64,000 nt of DNA from Clostridiales bacterium (GTDB taxonomy: Bacteria; Bacillota; Clostridia; Christensenellales; Aristaeellaceae). The notes below the pieces were generated by a model that saw only the letters and a program-made list of their open reading frames with translations, was not told the origin of the DNA and made no database searches. Below, piece by piece: positions 32,692 to 40,558 of this stretch. The translations under genes and the position numbers were made by a program. How positions within the stretch are numbered: the stretch's first letter is position 1; the number at the start of each line of letters is the position of its first letter. The stretch spans positions 186,001-250,000 of the forward strand of contig SVHA01000001.1 of NCBI GenBank assembly GCA_015056085.1, given 5' to 3'.

Positions 32692-33357
32692 TTACAACGT
32701 TTCCAGCGCTGTCAGTTCACCCTGGGCGTTTTCACCCAGCAGACCGTTGCGCACGGTGAGGAAGCGGGGCACTTCGCAGCCGGCAAAGCGGCACAGTGCC
32801 CGTACCAGCATATCCGGCTTGCAGGAGGTAGTCTCCCGCAGCGTCAGCACGGCATGAATCTGATTGCCCTCCACCGCCAAATGGTGAATCAGCGGGCGGA
32901 TGTCGCATTCCTTCAGGCCGGACTTTGTCTTGCGCATTTCCATGATGGTTTCCTGAGCAAGGAAGCCTTCGACAGATTCAGCGCACTTCCTGGCGGCATC
33001 ATCATCCGTCAGGGTCATGGTGTAATCAGCCGCAGCCACCTGGGCCATCAGCGCCGGATGCTGATCTTCCAGCGTGCGGCAGAAGGAAAGTTGCATATCC
33101 GGCGGCAGAGCGGCGTTCATGGCCTGGAGGAACGTTTCAGGGGCCACGTCTTCCCGGAGGGTGACATCCATCAGTTCCTTTTTGCCCCAGGCGCCGGTAG
33201 AGAGCGCAGAAGCGAAGGTCACCAGAATGTGGGGATTGAAGCCCTGAGAATACTTGACCGGCATCCCGGAGCGGCGCAGCGCCCGCTGCATGGCCCGTTG
33301 AATGTCCAGATGCCCGATGTGCCGCAGGCGCTCGCCCTTTTCAAACACAGCCATCAT
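32692..33357 (-). CDS. TIGR03936/DUF2344 radical-SAM-linked protein
   Basis: A 221-residue protein with the family's opening FEKGERLRHIGHLDIQRAMQRALRRSGMPVKYSQGFNPH and the SFASALSTG-like segment VTFASALSTGAWGKKELMDV. In Clostridia it is always found next to, or fused to, the TIGR03960 radical-SAM protein, and the pair stands before an RNase E/G gene and ribosomal protein genes; function is unknown but tRNA or rRNA modification has been guessed. ATG 33357 overlaps the stop of the preceding gene (ATGATG). The GTG at 33363 is also in frame. Confidence 0.88.
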   Translation of the reverse strand: MMAVFEKGERLRHIGHLDIQRAMQRALRRSGMPVKYSQGFNPHILVTFASALSTGAWGKKELMDVTLREDVAPETFLQAMNAALPPDMQLSFCRTLEDQHPALMAQVAAADYTMTLTDDDAARKCAESVEGFLAQETIMEMRKTKSGLKECDIRPLIHHLAVEGNQIHAVLTLRETTSCKPDMLVRALCRFAGCEVPRFLTVRNGLLGENAQGELTALETL

Positions 33358-35198
33358 TCGCACAGCTTACACACCCCCTTGTACCGCTGCAGACCGCAGC
33401 CGTTGCAGCCCTTGCGGCAATCTTTGGTCACTTCGGCCCGGTCTGCCTTTTCCTTCTCCCGCCACAGGAAGGCCTTGGTCACGCCGCAGTCGATGACATC
33501 CCAGGGTAGAAGTTCATCCTTTTCACGGCGTCGATAGGCGTAGAAGGCGGGGTCAAGGCCGGATTCTTCAAAGGCTTCCAGCCATTTGTCGTATTTGAAA
33601 TGCTCCGTCCAGCCATCCAGCATACAGCCTTTTTCGTATGCCTTGCGAAGCACCTGGCCCAGACGACGATCGCCACGGGCAAAGCAGGCTTCCATCAGGG
33701 ACAGGTCGGACTCGTGATAGTTGAAGTTAACGCCCTTGATTTTCAGCACTTCACGCAGGTGCTGCTGCTTTTCCCGGACCATGTCACGGGTATCCTGCGG
33801 CTCCCACTGGAAGGGCGTGAAGGGCTTGGGCACGAACACAGAAGCGCTGCAGGTGACCCTGAGGCCCTTGGCACGCTGCCCCTTGGGCACGGCGAAGTAG
33901 GCGTCCACCACCTTGCGGGCCAGATCGGCAATGCCGTCAAGGTCCTCGGTGGTTTCCGTGGGCAAGCCCATCATGAAATACAGTTTCACGCTGCTCCAGC
34001 CGCCCTGGAAAGCGTCAGACACCTTCTCGATCAGGTCTTCCTCCGTCACGCCCTTGTTGATGACGTCACGAAGGCGCTGGGTGCCGGCTTCCGGCGCAAA
34101 GGTCAGGCTGGTCTTGCGCTCCTTCTGGGTGGCTTCCAGGGATTCCTTCAGCACGCTGTCCAGTCGCAGGGACGGCAGGCTGATGGAAACGTGCTTTTCG
34201 TTCAGGCGCTTAAGTAGTTCACGAATCAGTTCCGCCAGACAGGTATAATCGCCGCTGGAGAGGCTGGACAGGCTGATTTCTTCGTAGCCCGTGGCGCTTT
34301 CCAGTTTTTGAGCCAGTTCCACCAGATGCTCCAGACTTCTCTCCCGGACGGGGCGATAGAGCATACCCGCCTGACAGAAGCGGCATCCTCTGGTGCAGCC
34401 GCGCATGATTTCCAGCATGATGCGGTCATGAATGATTTCCGTATAGGGCACGGGAATCTCCGTGGGATAATAGGCCTCATCCAGGTCCTTGATAATGGCC
34501 TTGAGCACCTTTTCGGGAGCTTCGGGACAGTTGGGCTTCATGGAGGCCAAGGTGCCGTCTTCGTTGTAGGTGACGTCATAGAGGGCGGGCACATACACGC
34601 CCTGCACCCTGGTCAATTCACGATAAAGGGCGTCCCTGCTTTCGCCGGACTTCTTCCAGTCGCTGATGACCTGGTTGAGTTCAATGATCTGCTCCTCGCC
34701 GTCGCCCACCATAAAGGCATCGATGAAATCCGCCAGAGGTTCTGGATTGAAGGCACAGGGGCCGCCAGCCACCACGATGGGGTCTTTATCGCTCCGCTCC
34801 GCACGGGTGAGCGGGATGCCGCCCATGTCCAGCATGGCGAGGATGTTGGTGTAGCTCATCTCATACTGGAGCGTAAAGCCCACCACGTCGAAATCCTTCA
34901 GGGGGCGGCGGCTTTCCAGAGAGAACAGCGGGATGTTTTCTTCCTTCATCAGGGGCATCATGTCTACCCAGGGCATACACACACGCTCGCAAAGTTGCCT
35001 GGGCTGCAGGTTGATGGCGCCGTAGAGAATCTTCATGCCCAGGTGGGACATGGCGACCTCATAGGTATCGGGAAAACAGAACGCAAAATGGAGATCGGCT
35101 TCCTCCCAGGGCTTGATGATGGTATTCATCTCGCCGCCGGTGTACCGGGGCGCCTTCTGGACTTTTTCCAGCAGGGCTTCGATCTTCTGAGAATACAA
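33354..35198 (-). CDS. TIGR03960 family B12-binding-domain radical-SAM protein
   Basis: A 614-residue protein. Residues 40-180 form a B12-binding-like fold (FCFPDTYEVAMSHLGMKILY, DVVGFTLQYEMSYTNIL, VVAGGPCAFNPEPLADFID), and the radical-SAM core follows with CTRGCRFCQAG (CxxxCxxC) and EISLSSLSSGDY. The C-terminus has two more Cys clusters (CRKGCNGCG, GVCKLCE), probably for an extra metal centre. TTG 35198 is chosen because CAGGAGG lies 8 nt upstream; the frame runs 25 codons further without a site. It is the first gene of a coupled unit with the DUF2344 gene and rng. Reaction unknown. Confidence 0.88.
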   Translation of the reverse strand: MYSQKIEALLEKVQKAPRYTGGEMNTIIKPWEEADLHFAFCFPDTYEVAMSHLGMKILYGAINLQPRQLCERVCMPWVDMMPLMKEENIPLFSLESRRPLKDFDVVGFTLQYEMSYTNILAMLDMGGIPLTRAERSDKDPIVVAGGPCAFNPEPLADFIDAFMVGDGEEQIIELNQVISDWKKSGESRDALYRELTRVQGVYVPALYDVTYNEDGTLASMKPNCPEAPEKVLKAIIKDLDEAYYPTEIPVPYTEIIHDRIMLEIMRGCTRGCRFCQAGMLYRPVRERSLEHLVELAQKLESATGYEEISLSSLSSGDYTCLAELIRELLKRLNEKHVSISLPSLRLDSVLKESLEATQKERKTSLTFAPEAGTQRLRDVINKGVTEEDLIEKVSDAFQGGWSSVKLYFMMGLPTETTEDLDGIADLARKVVDAYFAVPKGQRAKGLRVTCSASVFVPKPFTPFQWEPQDTRDMVREKQQHLREVLKIKGVNFNYHESDLSLMEACFARGDRRLGQVLRKAYEKGCMLDGWTEHFKYDKWLEAFEESGLDPAFYAYRRREKDELLPWDVIDCGVTKAFLWREKEKADRAEVTKDCRKGCNGCGLQRYKGVCKLCE

Positions 35199-35263
35199 GG
35201 CGGAAACCTCCTGTACTTGACTGTGACTTGGCGGATGGTGACTGACATATATCCGCACCTTAT

Positions 35264-35292
35264 AATGTACCATTTTTTCAGCGTAATTTCAA
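35264..35292 (-). promoter_or_regulatory. Promoter for the radical-SAM/rng/miaB block
   Basis: On the minus strand: -35 TTGAAA (complement of 35287-35292), 17-bp spacer, -10 TACATT (complement of 35264-35269). The leader to TTG 35198 is about 60 nt. Confidence 0.7.
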
Positions 35293-35414
35293 CCTTGCAG
35301 CGCTCATTTGGGAGATTTTTTCGCCTCCAAAAGCCTTTTAATCAAAAACAAATGCCGATGAATCACCCCCTGCGACATTTGAGGCAGAAAGATGTATCTC
35401 TCAGCCCTGTGCTC

Positions 35415-35443
35415 TTCCCTTTTTCCGGGAATTATGCTATGAT
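35415..35443 (+). promoter_or_regulatory. Possible hflK promoter
   Basis: Extended -10 TGCTATGAT (-10 TATGAT 35438-35443) with a weak -35 TTCCCT (35415-35420) 17 bp upstream. A small hairpin GCCCGG...CCGGGC follows at about 35460-35477 in the leader, before the RBS. Confidence 0.55.
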
Positions 35444-35498
35444 TTACTCGTCGAAATTGCCCGGTGTTTCGCCGGGCGACGGGAAAGGAGTATGTCTT

Positions 35499-36470
35499 AT
35501 GAACTTCAAAATGCCAAAGAAAGGCGTGATCATCGCAGCCGCCGTCGTGGTGCTGGTGGCGCTGATCGCCTGGAGCGGCTTCTACCGCGTCGGTCAGGGC
35601 GAAGAAGCACTGGTGCTGACCTTCGGCAAGGTGACGGACAAGAACGGCCCCGGCCTGTACTGGCACGTTCCCTTCGTGCAGCGGGTCATCAGCGAGTCCA
35701 TCACCCAGATTCACACCTGTGAGTATGGTTTCCGCACCACATCTCAGGGCAGCATGGGGCGGCCTTCCACCTACATGGATGAAACGGACGAAGGCGTGAT
35801 GCTCACCAACGACAACAGCATCGTGGCGCTGGAAGCAATCTACCAATATACTATCCGGGATGTGGAGCAGTACACCTTCGACGTGGACGACCCGGAAGGC
35901 ACCCTGCAGCTGGCCTTCGAAGCCGTCATCCGCCGCAACATTCAGAATCGCTCCCTTGATGATGCGCTTTTGAACAAGGAAGAAATCGAGCAGGAAGTGC
36001 TGCCTGATTTCCAGAAACTCATCGACAGCTACGACATGGGCGTGAAAATCAACAACGTCCGCATCCAGAACATCACCGTGCCCTCTGATGTAGCCAGCGC
36101 CTATGAGGATGTCAACAACGCCATGAACGAAAAGACCAAGCGTCTGGACGAAGCAGAGCGTTACAAAAACAACGTCCTGCCCACCGCCCGTTCCAACGCC
36201 TATCTGATGACGGCGGAAGCGGAAGCGTACCGGGCGGAGACCGTGGCTGCTGCCCAGGCGGATGTTGCCGCTTTCAACGCCATCTATGAGGAATACAAGT
36301 CTGCGCCGGAAATCATGCGCACACGCCTGCTGATTGAAACGCTGGAAAACGTGCTGTCTTCCTCCGGCAGGCTTTACATCGTGGACGGCGAAACCACCCG
36401 GCTTCTCAACCTTTCCGATATCCCTGCGGACGTGGCTTCCGCAGCCGTGGCAGGAGGTGATCAGCAGTGA
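35499..36470 (+). CDS. hflK: HflK-like SPFH/band-7 membrane protein
   Basis: A 323-residue protein with one N-terminal membrane span (residues 8-27), then a band-7/SPFH domain (GQGEEALVLTFGKV...GLYWHVPFVQRV, NDNSIVALEAIYQYTI) and a long helix (about residues 205-260) as in HflK/HflC, which in E. coli surround and control the FtsH protease. ATG 35499 has GGAAAGGAG. Its stop overlaps the next gene start. HflK/C pairs are less usual in Firmicutes than in Proteobacteria, but they do occur. The pairing is the main reason for the names. Confidence 0.82.
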   Translation: MNFKMPKKGVIIAAAVVVLVALIAWSGFYRVGQGEEALVLTFGKVTDKNGPGLYWHVPFVQRVISESITQIHTCEYGFRTTSQGSMGRPSTYMDETDEGVMLTNDNSIVALEAIYQYTIRDVEQYTFDVDDPEGTLQLAFEAVIRRNIQNRSLDDALLNKEEIEQEVLPDFQKLIDSYDMGVKINNVRIQNITVPSDVASAYEDVNNAMNEKTKRLDEAERYKNNVLPTARSNAYLMTAEAEAYRAETVAAAQADVAAFNAIYEEYKSAPEIMRTRLLIETLENVLSSSGRLYIVDGETTRLLNLSDIPADVASAAVAGGDQQ

Positions 36471-37510
36471 GTCAGTTCCAGAGTTTCTATAGCGGTTCCC
36501 AGACGCCCCCGCAGCCCCAGCAGAATGTCAACACCTTTACACCCTTCATGAAGAAAAAGGGCTGGAAACTGATTCTCGCCGCTGTCATTGCCATTTTCGT
36601 GCTGATTCTCCTGAGCGAGAGTATGTTCATCGTGGGTGAATCCGAGCAGGCTTCCGTGTCCCGCTTCGGCGTCATCAAGCGGCTGATTCTGAACGTCGGC
36701 AATGATTTCCACACCGAGTACGCCGAGCAAATCAAGGATGAAATCACCGCTTCCGGCGATGTGGCCATCACCTATGGCTCCGGGTTGCACTTCAAGGTGC
36801 CCTTCGTTGACAAGGTGGAGACCTATTCCGGGCGCCTGTTCACCTATGTGTCCAACTCCGAAGTGGTCAACACCCTGGAAAAGAAGCAGTATTACATCAC
36901 CACCTATGCCCAGTGGCACATCACCGACCCGGCCCTGTTCTCCCTGAAACTGGGCAGCATGGGCGCTGCGGAAAACCAGCTGGACAACATCATCCACCCG
37001 GTGATTGTCCAGGCCATCAACCGCATGATGGCGGCTGATTTCATCAGCAACAAGGACGCTCTGAACGATGCCCTGAACGAGGGCCTCAGGGCCATCAACG
37101 AGGATATGTGCGTCCGTGGCATCGAAGTCAAGGACATCCAGATTCACCGCACCATCCTGCCCGCCGCCAACATTGATTCCACCTACGCCCGGATGCAGGC
37201 CGACCGAGCCAAGGTCGCCCAGCAACTGCGTTCCGAAGGCAACGAGGAATACAACAAAGCAGTGGCCGCCGCTGACCTGGAAGCAAGGCAGATCGAAGCT
37301 GCCGCCATCAGCGAGGCCGGTACCATCCGGGGTGAAGCGGACGCAGAAGCCGCCGGCATCTATGCCGATGCCTACGCCGCCGATCCCGCCTTCTACGCTT
37401 ACTGGCGGGCATTGCAGGCGCTGGAAACGGCCATCGACCAGGACGCCACGCTGGTGCTGGATCAGACCAATCCTCTTTTTGCGGACCTGATGCAGTTCAT
37501 CACGGAATAA
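36467..37510 (+). CDS. hflC: HflC-like SPFH/band-7 membrane protein
   Basis: A 347-residue partner of the preceding protein. A Pro/Gln-rich cytosolic segment (residues 1-25), one span (31-49, WKLILAAVIAIFVLILL), then the band-7 domain with IVGESEQASVSRFGVIKR, GLHFKVPFVDKVETY and VNTLEKKQYYITTYAQWHI, and an Ala/Glu-rich helix (KAVAAADLEARQIEAAAISEAGTIRGEADAEA) as in HflC. GTG 36467 has AGGAGGTGATC five nt upstream, an almost perfect RBS. It overlaps hflK by 4 bp. The two products probably form a membrane ring complex. Confidence 0.82.
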   Translation: MSQFQSFYSGSQTPPQPQQNVNTFTPFMKKKGWKLILAAVIAIFVLILLSESMFIVGESEQASVSRFGVIKRLILNVGNDFHTEYAEQIKDEITASGDVAITYGSGLHFKVPFVDKVETYSGRLFTYVSNSEVVNTLEKKQYYITTYAQWHITDPALFSLKLGSMGAAENQLDNIIHPVIVQAINRMMAADFISNKDALNDALNEGLRAINEDMCVRGIEVKDIQIHRTILPAANIDSTYARMQADRAKVAQQLRSEGNEEYNKAVAAADLEARQIEAAAISEAGTIRGEADAEAAGIYADAYAADPAFYAYWRALQALETAIDQDATLVLDQTNPLFADLMQFITE

Positions 37511-37567
37511 ATCACCTAATACACTTGGTCAGTCAAAGCTGATCACTCAGATGATAGGGGAAGAAAA

Positions 37568-38245
37568 ATGAAAAAGACTAATCGTGTCATATGGGGCATC
37601 GTACTCATTACCGCAGGCGTGGTGTTTGCCCTGAACGCAACGGGCGTCATGGATATTAACATTTTCTTCGACGGCTGGTGGACGCTGTTCATCATTGTTC
37701 CCTGCGCTGTGGGTCTCTTCTCCGGAAAGGATCCCCGGGGCAATGTGGGCGGCCTGATAGTGGGCGTCATTCTGCTGCTTTGCTGCCAGAATGTGTTTGA
37801 TTTCTCCATTCTTTGGAAAATCCTGCTGCCTGCCTTCATCATCCTGGCGGGCGTGAAGATGATCTTCACCGGCGTCACCGGCAAGAAGGAGCCCGAATTC
37901 GTGAAGAATTTCAGGCACAACTCCCAGAACGCCCAGTCCGGGAATGCCGTCTTTTGCGGTACAGAACTGGACTTCTCCGGCCAGACATTCGAAGGTGCGA
38001 AACTCCGTGCCCTCTTCGGCGGCGTGGACTGCGACCTGCGCAACGCAATCATCGAAAAGGACGCCGTCGTGGACGTTTCCGTGCTCTTTGGCGGCATCGA
38101 TATTTTCGTTCCTGACAATATCAATGTGAAGGTCAGCACGAGCTGCCTTTTCGGCGGAATTTCTCACAAAAATCCCGCGAATGTGGATGCCCCCACCCTT
38201 TACATCACCGGCAGCTGTATGTTCGGCGGTGTGGACGTCAAGTAA
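37568..38245 (+). CDS. LiaF-like transmembrane protein (cell-wall stress type)
   Basis: A 225-residue protein with four predicted N-terminal spans (VIWGIVLITAGVVFALNATGV, WWTLFIIVPCAVGLF, NVGGLIVGVILLLCC, ILLPAFIILAGVKMI) and a C-terminal beta-helix-like domain with the repeated pattern ALFGGVDCDLR, VLFGGIDIFVP and CLFGGI, as in the LiaF C-terminal domain. LiaF in Bacillus holds the LiaRS cell-envelope stress system off. No histidine kinase or response regulator is next to it here, so it may act alone or on a distant system. It follows hflC by 57 nt and is ended by a strong terminator. Confidence 0.8.
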   Translation: MKKTNRVIWGIVLITAGVVFALNATGVMDINIFFDGWWTLFIIVPCAVGLFSGKDPRGNVGGLIVGVILLLCCQNVFDFSILWKILLPAFIILAGVKMIFTGVTGKKEPEFVKNFRHNSQNAQSGNAVFCGTELDFSGQTFEGAKLRALFGGVDCDLRNAIIEKDAVVDVSVLFGGIDIFVPDNINVKVSTSCLFGGISHKNPANVDAPTLYITGSCMFGGVDVK

Positions 38246-38259
38246 AACCAAAACAAAAG

Positions 38260-38290
38260 GACGGACAGCGACAACTGTCCGTCTTTTTTT
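38260..38290 (+). terminator. Terminator after LiaF-like gene
   Basis: GACGGACAG (38260-38268) pairs with CTGTCCGTC (38275-38283) around CGACAA, followed by seven T. Confidence 0.95.
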
Positions 38291-38346
38291 GCTATGTATG
38301 ACTGGTTGATGACCGGCGCACCCTGTTTCAAAAGGAGTTGACCCGA

Positions 38347-38703
38347 ATGATCCGACCCTTTCTGACGGGCGCAGTAGGCTACCCGATGCTGGAAATCCTC
38401 TGGCGGCGCAGGACGCACCCCTCCATGGCGCTGGCGGGTGGGCTGTCCATGATGCTGCTCCATCGTCTGTCGAAATTGGACAAGCCCGGTATGTTGTTCA
38501 AGTCCATGATGGGCGGCGCAGGCATCACCGCCATTGAGTACGCCGTGGGCCACATCTGGAACAGGGAGCATCAGGTGTGGGATTATCGCAGGATGCCCAT
38601 GAACATCAAGGGGCAGGTGTGTCTCCCCTTTTCCCTTGTGTGGTGCGGGTTATCCGGTGTGGTGCTGATGGTCAGCAGGAAGAACATCAAAGGCCGGAAG
38701 TAA
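38347..38703 (+). CDS. Putative ABC-transporter-associated membrane protein (CmpB family)
   Basis: A 118-residue protein with three hydrophobic segments and the signature WDYRRMPMNIKGQVCLPFSLVW, which is the conserved core of the family annotated as 'putative ABC-transporter type IV' (CmpB). The true function of this family is unknown. ATG 38347 has AAAGGAG 10 nt upstream. Its 3' end overlaps the convergent flavin reductase gene by 17 bp. Confidence 0.75.
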   Translation: MIRPFLTGAVGYPMLEILWRRRTHPSMALAGGLSMMLLHRLSKLDKPGMLFKSMMGGAGITAIEYAVGHIWNREHQVWDYRRMPMNIKGQVCLPFSLVWCGLSGVVLMVSRKNIKGRK

Positions 38704-39298
38704 TTTCTGCGGCAATTTTACCCAGTTCGATGCCGGTAGCATCCAGCAAAGCAAGAACATCCGCGCCGTCCAGATCAAGGCCTTGTGCGCTGGCTAAGTA
38801 AAAATCAGGGATGCCCAGTGCCTGCATGACTGCCCGGATATACCCGGTGCCCCAGTCGTTTTCCCCGATGGGACTGCCGGAGGTGGTGATGTACACGGCG
38901 CATTTGCCCCGGCACAGGCCCTTGCATACTGGCCCTTCGTAGGTGAAAGTCAAATCTCGCACCCAGATGTTCTCCACCCACACCTTGACAATGGCCGGGA
39001 AGGAATAATCCCAGTACGGCGCAGCGATGACCACCGCATCCACCTGCTGAAACATCAGTGCCTGCTGTAGTTCCGGGCGGGACCAGTCCTGCTCATCGCA
39101 CCAGACATCCTTTTTCGCAAGAGCAGCGGCGTCCATGGGCTGCAAATTCAGGGTGTTGAGGTCGGCTTCAACAATCTCTGCATCAGGGCGCAGGGCACGC
39201 ACTTTATCAAGGAATTTCCGTGCCAGCATCAGCGTTCTGGACTGCTCCCCTCTGGGGCAACCGTTCACAAAGAGAATTTTCGGGTTTTCAGCCTTCAT
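38687..39298 (-). CDS. NAD(P)H-dependent FMN reductase / AzoR-like flavodoxin-fold protein
   Basis: A 203-residue flavodoxin-like fold enzyme. It begins with ILFVNGCPRGEQSRTLMLARKFL, the FMN phosphate loop of the NADPH-dependent FMN reductase/azoreductase family, then VVIAAPYWDYSFPAIVKVWVENI and FTYEGPVCKGLCRGKCAVYITTSG, which binds the isoalloxazine ring. The last part (GIPDFYLASAQGLDL) fits AzoR-like enzymes. Likely FMN-dependent reduction of quinones or azo compounds. The transcript faces the CmpB-like gene, whose end it overlaps by 17 bp. Confidence 0.88.
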   Translation of the reverse strand: MKAENPKILFVNGCPRGEQSRTLMLARKFLDKVRALRPDAEIVEADLNTLNLQPMDAAALAKKDVWCDEQDWSRPELQQALMFQQVDAVVIAAPYWDYSFPAIVKVWVENIWVRDLTFTYEGPVCKGLCRGKCAVYITTSGSPIGENDWGTGYIRAVMQALGIPDFYLASAQGLDLDGADVLALLDATGIELGKIAAEITSGL

Positions 39299-39422
39299 CC
39301 GCCATACCTCCCCGCCTGTTTTTCACAATGTTTACATCAACAAAGGAACACAAAAGTCGTTTCAAAGAATTTTTCGCCGCAGAGATATGTAAATTCCTCC
39401 TTTCATCAAAAAATTGCAGGAA

Positions 39423-39451
39423 TTTTCCCGGAAGGTACAGAATTGTATAAT
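39423..39451 (+). promoter_or_regulatory. Promoter of the BMP transporter operon
   Basis: -10 TATAAT (39446-39451) with a poor -35 TTTTCC (39423-39428) 17 bp upstream. A perfect inverted repeat CTGCGC-CAT-GCGCAG (39461-39475) lies 9 bp downstream, near the expected start site. Confidence 0.6.
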
Positions 39452-39460
39452 ACGAGTATC

Positions 39461-39475
39461 CTGCGCCATGCGCAG
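39461..39475. promoter_or_regulatory. Possible operator palindrome
   Basis: CTGCGC (39461-39466) and GCGCAG (39470-39475) separated by CAT, placed over the likely transcription start of the BMP operon. Could be a repressor site or a small mRNA hairpin. Confidence 0.35.
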
Positions 39476-39496
39476 ATGAAGGAGGTTGTTCATCCT

Positions 39497-40474
39497 ATGA
39501 AAAAGCTGTTAGCAATGGTTCTGGCTTGTGCGCTGTTCCTGGGATTGATTCCTGCAATGGCAGAAGAAGTGCCTTCTGTGGCGATTGTCGTCGCCGGCAC
39601 GCTGGGTGACCGTGGTTTCTACGATTCCTCCAATGCTGGCCGTCAGGCGCTGGAAGCTGATTTCGGCGTCCGCACCACCGTGGTGGAATGCAAAGAGGAC
39701 GGCTCCCTGTATGAATCCAGCCTGATCAACGCCGCCGAGGAGTACGACGTTGTCGTGCCTGTGGGCTGGCAGTTCTGGGATTACCTGGAAGGCGTTGTGG
39801 CGGATTATCCCGAGACGAAGTTCATCTTCATCGACAACGGCCTGGATGGCGTGGGCGACAACCTCATGTCCATCATCTACAAGCAGAACGAAGGCTCCTT
39901 CCTGGTGGGCTACATCGCTGCCAAAATGACCAAGACCGGCAAAATCGGCGTGGTCGGCGGTGAAGACGCTGCCACCATCAATGACTTCATCGTGGGCTAT
40001 GAGGCCGGCGCTGCCTATGCCAACCCGGAAGTCACCGTCATGAAGAAGTACACCGACACTTACGAAGACCCCGCCCGTGGCAAGGATGCGGCTCTGAGCC
40101 TCTACGGCAGCGGCTGCGACATCGTGTTCGCTGTGGCCGGCAAGACGGGGGAAGGCGTGTTCGAAGCGGCAGCCGAAACCAACAACTACGCCATCGGCGT
40201 GGACTCCGACCAGAAGTTCATCAACCCCGACGTCATCCTCTGCTCCATGATCAAGCGCGTGGATAAGTCCATCTACGACGTGGTGGCCGACATGGAAGGC
40301 AAGTTCCAGCCCGGCCAGATCTGGTCTGCCGACATGGCCACCGGCTATGTGGATGTGGGCTACGGCACCGATGAAATGCCCCAGCAGATTTCCGACGACC
40401 TCAAGGCGGAAGTGGAAGATCTCAAGCAGAAGATCATTGCCGGTGAAATCATCGTACCCACTGCCCTGAACTGA
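39497..40474 (+). CDS. BMP-family (PnrA-like) nucleoside ABC transporter binding protein
   Basis: Extracytoplasmic purine-nucleoside binding protein of the PnrA/Med/BmpA family. The 325-residue product starts with a signal peptide (MKKLLAMVLACALFLGLIPAMA) that fits signal peptidase I cleavage after AMA; a Cys at residue 11 is too early for a normal lipobox, whereas most family members are lipoproteins. Mature features: GTLGDRGFYDSSNAGRQALE, YKQNEGSFLVGYIAA, VGGEDAATINDFIVGYEAGA, and GVDSDQKFINPDVILCSMIKRVD. ATG 39497 has AAGGAGG. First gene of an ABC operon with two permeases and a double ATPase, which supports nucleoside import. Confidence 0.92.
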   Translation: MKKLLAMVLACALFLGLIPAMAEEVPSVAIVVAGTLGDRGFYDSSNAGRQALEADFGVRTTVVECKEDGSLYESSLINAAEEYDVVVPVGWQFWDYLEGVVADYPETKFIFIDNGLDGVGDNLMSIIYKQNEGSFLVGYIAAKMTKTGKIGVVGGEDAATINDFIVGYEAGAAYANPEVTVMKKYTDTYEDPARGKDAALSLYGSGCDIVFAVAGKTGEGVFEAAAETNNYAIGVDSDQKFINPDVILCSMIKRVDKSIYDVVADMEGKFQPGQIWSADMATGYVDVGYGTDEMPQQISDDLKAEVEDLKQKIIAGEIIVPTALN

Positions 40475-40492
40475 TATTTTCCAAACTCCCAT

Positions 40493-40525
40493 GCGGGGCA
40501 GCGGATTCGTCCCTGCCCCGCTTTA
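40493..40525 (+). terminator. Partial terminator between binding-protein and ATPase genes
   Basis: GCGGGGCAG (40493-40501) pairs with CTGCCCCGC (40513-40521), then TTTAT. The short U tract suggests partial read-through, which would give more binding protein than transporter. Confidence 0.7.
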
Positions 40526-40558
40526 TGATACCCCAGATGTGAGATGTAAAGCGAGGCG

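Noticed and set aside
34308..35498. Long 5' extension of the hflK frame (would give 720 residues)
   Set aside because: The first ~400 codons are antisense to the radical-SAM gene and pass through both promoters; the RBS and membrane start at 35499 define the true protein.
39299..39496. Purine riboswitch upstream of the BMP nucleoside transporter
   Set aside because: The conserved three-way-junction and loop sequences of the purine aptamer are not present; only a short palindrome is seen.
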